A stretch of DNA of 64,000 bases from UBA6265 sp964526965. GTDB lineage: Bacteria > Chloroflexota > Chloroflexia > Thermomicrobiales > UBA6265. Position numbers and translations under genes: made by a program. The stretch is taken from contig CAZGML010000006.1 of assembly GCA_964526965.1 (NCBI GenBank), forward strand, positions 1 to 64,000, written 5' to 3'. Below the pieces are notes generated by a model, which saw only the letters and a program-made list of their open reading frames with translations, searched no databases and was not told the origin of the DNA. Positions 42,815 to 51,164 of this stretch are shown in pieces (within the stretch, counting starts at the first letter, position 1; every line of letters begins with the position of its first letter).

Positions 42815-43885
42815 ATGTCACAAGGTAATCCGAACGCAAGGTTGAGTGTTGTTGATCGATTTCTTCCCGTGTGGATCGTTGCCGCGATGGCGTTGGGAAT
42901 CCTGCTGGGTAAAGTCTTCCCGAATCTGGGTGTCGCGCTGGATAAGGTGAAAATCGCTGGCGTATCGCTGCCCATCGCTATCGGACTGCTCTGGATGATG
43001 TATCCGGTGCTGGCCAAGGTGAAGTATGGCCGGGCAGCGTCCATGCTCTCCAACGGTAAGTTGTTAGGCACCACAACGGTGTTGAACTGGGTGATTGGGC
43101 CACTATTGATGTTCATTCTGGCGTGGTCATTCCTGCCGGACGAACCTGCTTTCCGCACTGGCCTGATCCTGATCGGTCTCGCCCGATGTATCGCCATGGT
43201 GCTGATCTGGAACATGCTCGCCTGTGGCGATGGCGAAGTCGCCGCCATATTGGTAGCGATTAACTCCGTCTTCCAGATTGTGATGTATTCGATTCTCGGG
43301 TGGTTCTACCTGGTGCAAGTGCCTGAATGGCTCGGTCTCGACCAAACCGGATTCGATGTCAGCATGGGCATGATTGCCCGTAATGTCGCCATCTTCCTCG
43401 GTATCCCGCTGGTTGCCGGAGCGTTGACTCGCGTTTGGCTGACTCGGCGCAAGACTGAGGCGTGGTACGAGAACGAGTTCCTGCCGCGAATCGGCCCTAC
43501 GGCTTTGCTCGGATTGCTCTACACAATCGTGCTGATGTTCGCCATGCAGGGTGAGCGCATCGTCGAGCAACCATTCGCCATCGTGCGAATCGCCATACCA
43601 CTGTTGATCTATTTTGTACTGATGTTCTTCATCGCCTTCTTCTACGCTCGTGCACAGGGATTTGCCTACGAAGAGACCACCGCCATCGCGTTCACTGCGG
43701 CCGGAAACAATTTCGAACTCGCAATTGCTGTAGCCGTCGGTCTGTTCGGCATCGCTTCTGGAGAGGCACTGGCCGGGGTTATCGGTCCATTGATTGAGGT
43801 GCCCGTACTGGTGGCGTTGGCCTACGTTGCGCTGTGGATGCGTGACCGGTTGGAATTTCCTCGCACCAGAGAGGCCTTGGTATGA
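42815..43885 (+). CDS. acr3: Arsenite efflux permease Acr3
   Basis: Acr3 is a ten-helix carrier that expels arsenite. The 356-residue protein contains the functional cysteine region ARCIAMVLIWNMLACGDGE and the AAGNNFELAIAVAVGLFG helix that marks the ACR3 branch of the BART superfamily. It starts two bases after arsM and ends with a four-base overlap with the metallophosphoesterase gene, so all three are one operon controlled by ArsR. Confidence 0.95.
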   Translation: MSQGNPNARLSVVDRFLPVWIVAAMALGILLGKVFPNLGVALDKVKIAGVSLPIAIGLLWMMYPVLAKVKYGRAASMLSNGKLLGTTTVLNWVIGPLLMFILAWSFLPDEPAFRTGLILIGLARCIAMVLIWNMLACGDGEVAAILVAINSVFQIVMYSILGWFYLVQVPEWLGLDQTGFDVSMGMIARNVAIFLGIPLVAGALTRVWLTRRKTEAWYENEFLPRIGPTALLGLLYTIVLMFAMQGERIVEQPFAIVRIAIPLLIYFVLMFFIAFFYARAQGFAYEETTAIAFTAAGNNFELAIAVAVGLFGIASGEALAGVIGPLIEVPVLVALAYVALWMRDRLEFPRTREALV

Positions 43886-44619
43886 CCAGAATCGCGTTCT
43901 TCGGCGACTTGCACGGAAATGTTCAGGCGACCGAGGTGGTGCTGGCAGATATTGACGCTCACGAACCTGATCACATCATCTGCCTCGGCGATCTCGTCGG
44001 GTACGGCGCGAATCCGAACGAGGTGATCGATCATATTCGGAACCGAAATATCCCCGTCATCATGGGCAACTATGATGACGGGATCGGTTTTGATCGAGGT
44101 GATTGTGGATGCGCCTATCAGGACGAGACCGACAAGGCAAACGGCGACAAATCTGTTGCTTGGACCGCTGCCGCAGTGACAACTACGAACAAGGTCTGGC
44201 TCCAGACATTGTTGCCGGAGTACCGTCTGGAGGTTGACGGTCACCGCATTAGGGTGGTGCACGGCAGCCCTCGTCGCATCAACGAGTACCTGTTCGAAGA
44301 CCGCAATGAAGCATCACTGGAGCGCATCGCTCGCTCAGCGAATTGTGATGTGCTCGTGTTTGGGCATACCCATAAACCCTGGACGCGTGACATCGATAGG
44401 GTTCGCTTCATCAACGCAGGAAGTGTAGGTAAGCCAAAGGACGGTGATCCCAGAACTTGTTGGGCTATGTTAGATGTCAGTGAGCCGGGTGAAACGGAAG
44501 TGACGTTCCACCGGGTTGAGTACGATATACACTCTGCAGCAGCCGCAATTCGCACCGCGACAGGTTTGCCTGATGTGTATGCGAGCGATATAGAAACCGG
44601 TGGCGCTACACCAGTTTAA
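43882..44619 (+). CDS. Calcineurin-like metallophosphoesterase in the ars operon
   Basis: The 245-residue protein has the five metallophosphoesterase blocks: FFGDLHGN, CLGDLVGYGANP, MGNYDD, VVHGSP, and VFGHTHKPW. It probably hydrolyses a phosphomono- or diester with a two-metal centre. A Cys-rich insert (RGDCGCAYQDET) near residue 75 is unusual and might bind arsenic or antimony. The overlap with acr3 means that it is induced by arsenite, so a role in arsenic metabolism is likely though its substrate is unknown. It overlaps the end of the convergent GNAT gene by 14 bases. Confidence 0.88.
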   Translation: MTRIAFFGDLHGNVQATEVVLADIDAHEPDHIICLGDLVGYGANPNEVIDHIRNRNIPVIMGNYDDGIGFDRGDCGCAYQDETDKANGDKSVAWTAAAVTTTNKVWLQTLLPEYRLEVDGHRIRVVHGSPRRINEYLFEDRNEASLERIARSANCDVLVFGHTHKPWTRDIDRVRFINAGSVGKPKDGDPRTCWAMLDVSEPGETEVTFHRVEYDIHSAAAAIRTATGLPDVYASDIETGGATPV

Positions 44620-45061
44620 GCTTGTACCCAATGTGGCTTGGTTCGAATCCCAGGCGATCATAGAAGCGATGTGCATCTTCGCGAGATTTGTCTGTCGTGA
44701 GCTCAACCAGGCCACAGCCCTGTTCGCGGGCGTACTCAATTGCCCACTCAAACATCTTTTGGCCAATACCGGCACCGCGGACTGCGGAACTCACGCGCAC
44801 CCCTTCGATATTCGCCCGGCTCATTCCCTTGCGGGACAGGCCGGGTGTAATTGATACCTGCATCGTGCCGGCAATCTCCCCATCGCGCTCGCAGATTACC
44901 TGTATCAGCAGAGGGTCGTTTATGATCTGCTCCAATGCAGCATGGTATGGCGAGAGGTCGTCTGGCGATTCGCGCTGGGCTCCCAGGTGATCGTCCGCGA
45001 GCATGGCGACGATTGCAGGCAGGTCGGCTTCGGTGGCTGGTCGGAAGACAAGGTCGCTCAT
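44606..45061 (-). CDS. GNAT-family N-acetyltransferase
   Basis: A single-domain 151-residue acetyltransferase. It begins DLVFRPATEADLPAIVAML; the acetyl-CoA loop is EGVRVSSAVRGAGIGQKMFEWAIEYA, and the C-terminal strand-helix is GLVELTTDKSREDAHRFYDRLGFEPSHIGYK. The pattern is close to that of small amine acetyltransferases. It is the last gene of a three-gene operon, and its start overlaps the preceding GNAT gene by four bases. Confidence 0.9.
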   Translation of the reverse strand: MSDLVFRPATEADLPAIVAMLADDHLGAQRESPDDLSPYHAALEQIINDPLLIQVICERDGEIAGTMQVSITPGLSRKGMSRANIEGVRVSSAVRGAGIGQKMFEWAIEYAREQGCGLVELTTDKSREDAHRFYDRLGFEPSHIGYKLKLV

Positions 45062-45513
45062 GTACCCTCCGGTTCAATCGCGTACTGGATCAATCCAGTC
45101 GGTGGTGCGAACTGGTCATATAGCCGACGTGCGGTTGCATTTGAATCTTGCGTGAGCCAGTGGATTTTATCCCATCCCTTCTCGGCAGCGAGACGTTGAA
45201 TATGTTGAATCATCGCCTTGCCAGCGCCACTGCCTCGCGCTGAGGGATCAACAAAGAGGTCGTTCAGGTAACAACGCTGTGCAATCGCCCAGGTGGTGCC
45301 GTGCAGGACGCAGTTGGCAATGCCGATCACCTCGCCATCGCGCTCGGCGACCATGCCGAAGAAATCCGGTGTGGCATCGTCCAGCAGGCGCTCCCAGCTT
45401 TTGGCAGTCACATTTGCTGGCATGTCTACGTTGTAGAAATCGCAGTAGCCATCCCACAAGCGATGCCAGGCGTCATAGTCGGTTTCTTCAAGTGGTCTTA
45501 CGATGGTGCTCAT
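45058..45513 (-). CDS. GNAT-family N-acetyltransferase (diamine-acetyltransferase-like)
   Basis: The 151-residue protein begins IVRPLEETDYDAWHRLWDGYCDFYN and has a CoA loop LFVDPSARGSGAGKAMIQHIQRLAAEKGWDKIHWLTQDSNATARRLYDQFA. This resembles the spermine/spermidine-type GNAT subgroup. It lies between a TIM-barrel-like gene and a second GNAT, overlapping each by four bases. The substrate is not known. Confidence 0.88.
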   Translation of the reverse strand: MSTIVRPLEETDYDAWHRLWDGYCDFYNVDMPANVTAKSWERLLDDATPDFFGMVAERDGEVIGIANCVLHGTTWAIAQRCYLNDLFVDPSARGSGAGKAMIQHIQRLAAEKGWDKIHWLTQDSNATARRLYDQFAPPTGLIQYAIEPEGT

Positions 45514-46661
45514 TTGAAGGCCTCCTTCACGGCCTTCCAGATGACACCGTTCATCAGGCCATAGTTATACACATCCACGCCGGTGACGCCGGCTTCCTGC
45601 CACGCCTTGAGGCGAGGCGCGATTTGGCCGGGATCAGTAGTGTCCGGTGTAATAGCGCGGATGGCACCGCGTACAGGACGTCCTAACTGGGCGGCGTCGC
45701 GCGCGCGGTCGGCAGCATCTTCCTCTGACTGGGCATAGCCAGCCAGAGAGCCATCACCGGTGGCGACCTGCGCGGCAGCGTCCGGGCTGCCATCGAGCTT
45801 GGCGAAGTGCCAGATTTCCGTGTTTGGGTTTACGGATTTCACGGCATCCCGAATTTCCTCTGCGAGACTGAGTTCTTGCTGTTTCAGCCAGGTCATGTAT
45901 TGTGGAAGTCCGCCTTCGATCATCGATTTCACAGTGGACGTTGGCTCGCCGTTTTCGTCTGCGAGCTTCACTCCCTGATTCAGGCTGGCATCCAGCACAC
46001 TGGCGGCGAGCCCACGCAGCATCTCGGCAGGCACGCCATCCTCGCCGGCCTTTGCCACTTCGTAGTCGCTGAATGAGAGGTTGAGCAGATCCCGCTGCAC
46101 CGCATCGAAGTCGGTACCGATGATCTCGTGGTGCTCACCGTGCATGAATCCCATATAGCCCGGCGATTCCAGCATGATCGCGTGGAGATCATAGCGACTG
46201 GCCATATCGGTAACATGTGCAATCATGTACTCGCGCGCCAACGGATGTGCCGGGCTAAGCGAGTTGTACAGCGGATCCGCGAACACGGTGTGCTGAACCG
46301 CCTCCGGAAACTGCTCGCCCAGCCAGCGGTTGTGCAAGCACACCGTCCACGCAACGAGATTGAGTCCCAGCTTGTCCTTCCGCTTGTTTACCTCGTCGGC
46401 CGGACTCGAATCCTCCGTCACCAGGCTGTGGAGTCGCGGCTTCATTTCCCCGTACCGGCTCATATCCGGACGATAACTGATGGCACCATCCTCGGCGTAA
46501 TAGACGCGCCGCTTTGGATTGCGAGGCAACAGGAACTTGCCAGCGTGATACTGCATTGCCAGGTTCACGTTGGTGAAGCCGGATTTGGCGATCTCGCCGA
46601 GGGCGGCATCGTAGCCGTGATCCGCAAGGTCCCAGGGATAGGTGAAGATTCCGTGTTCCAT
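45510..46661 (-). CDS. TIM-barrel-like protein of unknown activity
   Basis: The 383-residue protein looks like a (beta/alpha)8 barrel related to glycoside hydrolases: an N-terminal GIFTYPWDLADHGYDAALGEIAKSGFTNVNLAMQYHAGKFLLP, a middle strand DLHAIMLESPGYMGFMHGEHHE with a possible catalytic Glu, and a late GVTGVDVYNYGLM strand. There is no signal peptide, so it acts in the cytoplasm. It has a GGAGG site and heads a tight operon with two GNATs, suggesting amino-sugar or similar small-molecule metabolism. I do not recognise a named family. Confidence 0.65.
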   Translation of the reverse strand: MEHGIFTYPWDLADHGYDAALGEIAKSGFTNVNLAMQYHAGKFLLPRNPKRRVYYAEDGAISYRPDMSRYGEMKPRLHSLVTEDSSPADEVNKRKDKLGLNLVAWTVCLHNRWLGEQFPEAVQHTVFADPLYNSLSPAHPLAREYMIAHVTDMASRYDLHAIMLESPGYMGFMHGEHHEIIGTDFDAVQRDLLNLSFSDYEVAKAGEDGVPAEMLRGLAASVLDASLNQGVKLADENGEPTSTVKSMIEGGLPQYMTWLKQQELSLAEEIRDAVKSVNPNTEIWHFAKLDGSPDAAAQVATGDGSLAGYAQSEEDAADRARDAAQLGRPVRGAIRAITPDTTDPGQIAPRLKAWQEAGVTGVDVYNYGLMNGVIWKAVKEAFK

Positions 46662-46746
46662 TCATCCTCCTACGGCAGTTGACCTGTGGGTCATCTGAAT
46701 TTGTAGCGGAGGACCGATGTGTCCTCCCTCTTTGCGTTGTGGTTTG

Positions 46747-47502
46747 CTACGGCAGGTAGGTGAGATGTCCACCATCCACCAGCAACGTTTGCCCGGTTAC
46801 CCAGCTCGATTCATCCTGGCAGAAGAACGTGACCGCATTGGCGATGCCATCAGATGTGCCCCAACGACCAGTCGGCACGCGTTTCTCCGCACCTTCCAGA
46901 TGCTCGTCCAGCCCCGGGCGGTAGGGAACCGCTCCCGGCGCAACGCAGTTCGTGGTGATACCGTACTTCCCGAGCTCGAGGGCCATGTTCTTCGTCATCA
47001 TTTGCACGCCGGCCTTGGCGATATCGTAGATGATCTGCTGGTGATGCGGTGCAAAAACCCCGATAGTACCGATGTTTACGATTCTGCCATTGATGTTTTG
47101 CTCGAGCATGGAACGGGCAACGTGTTGGGCGAGTATGTACGGGGCACGCACATTCACGTTCATTTCTGCATCTCAATCCGTATCGGTTGTTTCAAGGAAT
47201 GGCTTTGGCTTTGAGAAGCCGGCGTTGTTGATGAGGATATCGAACGGGCCCATTTGCTCCAGGGCGGTTTGCGCCAGGTGATGGGTCTCTTCCCGATCCT
47301 GCAGGTCGGCCGGTGCACCCTGGATGTTGGTGCCAAATTGCTGCAGTTCGGAGATGGCCTGATCGATATCTTCCTGTTTGCGACCACTGATAAAAACATC
47401 TGCGCCATCGCGTGCGAGCCATTCGGCAATCGTGCGGCCAAGGCCACGCGTGCTTCCGGTAACGAGCGCACGTTTGTTCGCGAAACGAGGTTTATTAGTC
47501 AT
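46747..47502 (-). pseudogene. Short-chain dehydrogenase/reductase interrupted by an in-frame TGA
   Basis: Two halves in the same frame make a normal SDR of about 250 residues: TGSTRGLG nucleotide loop, NNAG, then TGA at 47173-47175, then DAEMNVNVRAPYIL, the YDIAK active site and VTGQTLLVDGG. In SDRs the interrupted place is normally Trp-Asp (TTDTDWD...MNVN), so TGG has become TGA by one base change. Either this is a recent nonsense mutation or a sequencing error. The catalytic Ser position 13 residues before the Tyr is Thr (NIGTIG). Confidence 0.85.
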
Positions 47503-47524
47503 CCCTGCAACTCCAATTTGAGGG

Positions 47525-48118
47525 TCAGTGTGTCGAGTTAGCTTCAGGCGATTGTACCCGTAACCAGTCCAGGAACCGTTCGGTCACTTCCTCAATCCGT
47601 TCTGGTGAAGGTGCGGTGCCAAAAAATGCCACTTGCATGAATAATGGCCCCGCCAGCAGCATGATTCCATCAGCCTTACGGATCGAAGGAAGTCGGTTCC
47701 AGCCATGCGTATCGCCCAGGGCCGTATCAAGGTGGCTCATGAGTTCTGCGATGCGGTTTGCGCGCAGCTGGTTTGCGCGGTCATCTGATGCGCTCCTCGA
47801 AAGCACGTGCAGGATCACCGACCGTCGTTGCGGATCCGCAAGCAGAGTGGTCACCCACTCGAGCCAGGTCAACAGCCGTTCCTCCACTGGCGCATCGGGT
47901 TCAGCCGTCAGCAATTGGAACGGATTCTCGTCCAACAGTGCGTAGACCATGTCATCGGACGATTTCCAGTGGCGGTAAACCGTGGCGCGACCCACCCCGG
48001 CCACCTCGGCGACTCGTTGATGGGTCACTGCTTCGGCTCCTTCTGCGAACAGAATCTCGCGCACAGCATCAAGGATTTTCGCGCGGGATCGTGCCGCCCG
48101 CGGATCGACATTGCTCAT
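47525..48118 (-). CDS. TetR-family transcriptional repressor
   Basis: The 197-residue protein has an N-terminal TetR helix-turn-helix (AKILDAVREILFAEGAEAVTHQRVAEVAGVGRATVYRHWKSSDDMVYALLDE) and a helical ligand-binding C-terminus. It is divergently arranged with a DHA2-family exporter, and the spacer carries a palindrome repeated as a half site, so it very likely represses the exporter until it binds a drug-like ligand. The broken SDR lies downstream in the same direction and may have been in the same regulon. Confidence 0.92.
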   Translation of the reverse strand: MSNVDPRAARSRAKILDAVREILFAEGAEAVTHQRVAEVAGVGRATVYRHWKSSDDMVYALLDENPFQLLTAEPDAPVEERLLTWLEWVTTLLADPQRRSVILHVLSRSASDDRANQLRANRIAELMSHLDTALGDTHGWNRLPSIRKADGIMLLAGPLFMQVAFFGTAPSPERIEEVTERFLDWLRVQSPEANSTH

Positions 48119-48192
48119 TCATGCACTTTCTGTATGCTCCCGGTTCAGGACACTCCCTGTCATTTTACCAATCACTCTGTGATACGATTTGA

Positions 48193-48227
48193 CTCATAGA
48201 CATCTATGAGATAAAGTGTCTCATAGA
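48193..48227. promoter_or_regulatory. TetR-type operator
   Basis: CTCATAGA-CA-TCTATGAG (48193-48210) is a perfect dyad, followed ten bases later by a third half site CTCATAGA (48220-48227). The cluster lies 17 bases from the exporter start codon. Confidence 0.75.
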
Positions 48228-48244
48228 AAGAGAGGGCCCTCCTC

Positions 48245-49834
48245 GTGTCCACTTCAGCTATACCCGGCAGGAGTCAAGACTTCATCGGTCAGAGAAAACG
48301 CATCCTGGCGTCGATGTCTCTGGCGCTCCTGGTAATTGTCGCAACAATTACGTCTATCAACCTGGCACTGCCTGAAATGGCAGTGGATCTTGGAGCGTCG
48401 TTCACGCAAGTCACCTGGATTGCCGATGCCTACACGGTAAGCATTGCGGCCCTCGTTCTGCCGTTCGGCGCGATTTCAGATCGCGTCGGGCGCAGACGAC
48501 TTATGGTCGCCGGACTGGTTCTCTTCGGAATCATTTCTGCCTTCGCAGTGTTTCAAACGACACCGGGCGGAATCATCATCAGTCGCGCCTTAATGGGTGT
48601 GACCGGTGCCATGATCATGCCAGGAACCCTGGCTACCATCACCAGTACCTTCCCGGATGAGGAACGGACTCGTGGCGTGGCAACCTGGGCCGGAATTGCC
48701 GGGGCAGGCGCAGTTTTCGGCCTGGTCACCTCCGGGCTGCTGCTGGAAATTTGGAGTTGGAAATCGATTTTTGTGTTCACGACAATTATGGCTGCAATCG
48801 CCGCCATCGTCGTTTGGAGCGGTGCTCCCGAAACAGGCGGGCACCACGTGAAGTTTGATTGGGTCGGATCCATCCTGAGTGCGGTCGGCCTCGGCTCGCT
48901 GGTGTGGGGCATCATCGATGCCGGTGGAGCATCATGGGGCGACCCGATCGCCCTTGGCGCCATTGGCCTGGGAATCACACTTCTCGCGTTGTGGGTGCTT
49001 TACTCATTGCGGGCGAGTTCGCCACTTCTGGATATGCGCGTGTTTGGGAACAAGCGGTTCACCGTCGGCACCATTACCGTGACATCGCAGTTCCTCGCCC
49101 AGTTCGGATTCTTCTTCATCGCTATGCAGTACCTGCAGCTGGTTCTGGAATACGGCCCTCTCCGTTCAGCGATCAGCATGTTTCCACTGGCGCTGGTGGT
49201 GATGCCGCTTTCGCAAGTAGTACCCAGGGTCATCAAAGTTGTTCCGGTAAGAATTGTCCTCCCGGTCGGGATACTTTTTCTCATGTCCGGTTTGATTGTG
49301 CTCTCGACCATGGATGTGAATAGTAGCTATCTCCGCTTTGCGGTTGGCCTGATGGTGCTTGGAACTGGAATCGCCCTCACCGCGCCACCGGCCACAACCG
49401 CTATTACCGAAGGCCTCCCGCGAGACAAGCAGGGAACGGCATCTGCTGTGAATGATGTCACTCGCGAGCTCGGTGCCGCCCTGGGTATCGCACTCATAGG
49501 GTCGGTGTTCACCTCCACCTACCGAGGTAGCGTTGCGCCCATTGCCGTGCGCCTACCAGCAGAGGTCGGTGAAACTGTCGAGCGTTCGCCAGCTGCGGGT
49601 ATGCAGGTTGCCGAGAGGCTCGGGCCGATGGGCCAGAGCCTGCAGGACGGCGTGATGACCGGATTCATGGAGGGCACCCGGACATCGTTGACTATCGTGG
49701 CGGTCTATCTCGGAATCGTTGCTGTTTGCATGGCCGTGCTCCTGTTCCGCGACGACAAGGAGCGTGCCGCACCACGGGAAGCTACACAGCCTGTCTCGTC
49801 GGCAGCGGGCGAATCAGGAGTGCCCCGGCGATGA
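48245..49834 (+). CDS. MFS drug exporter, DHA2 (EmrB/QacA) family
   Basis: The 529-residue protein has about 14 membrane helices and DHA2 motifs: TSINLALPEMAVDLGASFTQVTWIADAYTVSIAALVLPFGAISDRVGRRRLM (motifs D1 and A), RALMGVTGAMIMPGTLATI (motif B), and GAGAVFGLVTSGLLLE (motif C). The GTG start is preceded by GAGGG. It is controlled by the divergent TetR. Its 3' end overlaps the convergent MFS gene by 53 bases. Confidence 0.92.
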   Translation: MSTSAIPGRSQDFIGQRKRILASMSLALLVIVATITSINLALPEMAVDLGASFTQVTWIADAYTVSIAALVLPFGAISDRVGRRRLMVAGLVLFGIISAFAVFQTTPGGIIISRALMGVTGAMIMPGTLATITSTFPDEERTRGVATWAGIAGAGAVFGLVTSGLLLEIWSWKSIFVFTTIMAAIAAIVVWSGAPETGGHHVKFDWVGSILSAVGLGSLVWGIIDAGGASWGDPIALGAIGLGITLLALWVLYSLRASSPLLDMRVFGNKRFTVGTITVTSQFLAQFGFFFIAMQYLQLVLEYGPLRSAISMFPLALVVMPLSQVVPRVIKVVPVRIVLPVGILFLMSGLIVLSTMDVNSSYLRFAVGLMVLGTGIALTAPPATTAITEGLPRDKQGTASAVNDVTRELGAALGIALIGSVFTSTYRGSVAPIAVRLPAEVGETVERSPAAGMQVAERLGPMGQSLQDGVMTGFMEGTRTSLTIVAVYLGIVAVCMAVLLFRDDKERAAPREATQPVSSAAGESGVPRR

Positions 49835-50990
49835 TAACCACCCCCAGTATCGCGAACATCAGCGAGAGCGAGATCCCGGCCAGCCACCCGAGCACGATTC
49901 CGCCAAGGCTGATATAGACCGTCACCACACCGCTCACGAGGCTAAGCGTGGTAGCGCGCGAACCCTCTGCGATGTGCTCGTTGTAAAGACCGGAGAAGAG
50001 CGGAATGGCAACCTGCACCACGCCCCACTGCACCACAAACAGCACCACCGCCAGCACCGGATTCGTCACAATAGCCATTAACAGGTAGAGGACTCCCGGC
50101 ACCCCGGTGGCCACGAGCATCGCCTTGCGATCTCCCAGCCAGCCGGAGAGCCTCCACGCGTGAATTTGGGTGAAGAATGCGACTCCCGACCCCAGTGCCA
50201 AACCGAGTCCGAGCCAAACAGCCGGCACCTCGCTGACGAGGAAGTATTCCTGGTAGAAGATCAGCAGGTGCGGCATAAACGCGTTGGTGGCGATGTTCAG
50301 CACCATCAGGCGTTGAAGTGGCCGGCTGTGTCGCATCGTGTGCCAGCCGGATCTCAGCAGGTCGAGGCTGCGCAACCGCTCTGCTACGACTTCCCGCGCT
50401 GGTTCGCGAATGAAGAGGGCGAGCATTGCTGCGAAACCAACAAAAATGACATCGAGTTTGAGCGTGAAGCGCATGTTCTCGAACGTCAGCTCGCGTGTAA
50501 GTAGGCCACCGACGGTAAACGCCACCAGCGATGCGGCCTGCATTGCTCCGCCGAGGAGGCCTTTGGCCTTCTGCATGCCAAGCGTACGATCCTTCTTCGG
50601 AAGCGATTCATAAAGCAGGGCATCTACGGAGCCACTTGCGAAGGCAGCACCCGTGCCGGCTACGAACTGCCCGAAGAGGAACTCCGGATACGTATCGGCG
50701 AGGAGCGTGACAAGCTCACCGAGCGCAGCCATCGCCATGCTGATCTGGTAGCTGCGGCGGTGCCCAAGCCGATCCGCCAGTACGCCGGTGGGTATTTCCA
50801 TCGCCAGCATGCTCACCATCAACATGGTTTGCATACCTGCGATCTGGGCGAGGTTGAGTCCTTTCGCCTGCAGGTAGGGCGTCATCACGGGCACGAAGAA
50901 ATAGAGTTGCCCGAAGAATGCAACAAGCGCCACCATTTTGGGCGTGGAGAGCGACCCGAGCCGGGTCAACCAGGAGTATGGAGAAAACAT
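49782..50990 (-). CDS. MFS transporter, 12-helix type
   Basis: The 402-residue protein has about 12 membrane helices with the loop motif LADRLGHRRSYQISM after helix 2 and QFVAGTGAAFASGSVDALLYE in helix 4, typical of the DHA1-like/macrolide-exporter group. The start ATG at 50990 has GAGGT five bases upstream; the GTG at 51005 is less likely. It lies downstream of the CopB-type ATPase on the same strand. The substrate cannot be told. Confidence 0.85.
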   Translation of the reverse strand: MFSPYSWLTRLGSLSTPKMVALVAFFGQLYFFVPVMTPYLQAKGLNLAQIAGMQTMLMVSMLAMEIPTGVLADRLGHRRSYQISMAMAALGELVTLLADTYPEFLFGQFVAGTGAAFASGSVDALLYESLPKKDRTLGMQKAKGLLGGAMQAASLVAFTVGGLLTRELTFENMRFTLKLDVIFVGFAAMLALFIREPAREVVAERLRSLDLLRSGWHTMRHSRPLQRLMVLNIATNAFMPHLLIFYQEYFLVSEVPAVWLGLGLALGSGVAFFTQIHAWRLSGWLGDRKAMLVATGVPGVLYLLMAIVTNPVLAVVLFVVQWGVVQVAIPLFSGLYNEHIAEGSRATTLSLVSGVVTVYISLGGIVLGWLAGISLSLMFAILGVVIIAGALLIRPLPTRQAV

Positions 50991-51164
50991 GAAGACCTCA
51001 GACACAAGCCGACGTGCATCGGCTCAGACACCAGGAATCATCGCGGTGAAACCGCAATGGAAAGTGGGGTTATCTGTCCGTGTCTCCCATGAAGGCCCTC
51101 ATGCGTGAAACGTCTACATACGTAACGTGATTGTACCAGCAGCCCATCCCATTGGGGGGTGGGT

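Noticed and set aside
47173..47175. UGA recoding to Trp or selenocysteine
   Set aside because: All other Trp positions use TGG, many genes end in TGA, and the residue expected is Trp not Cys; a mutation or error is simpler.
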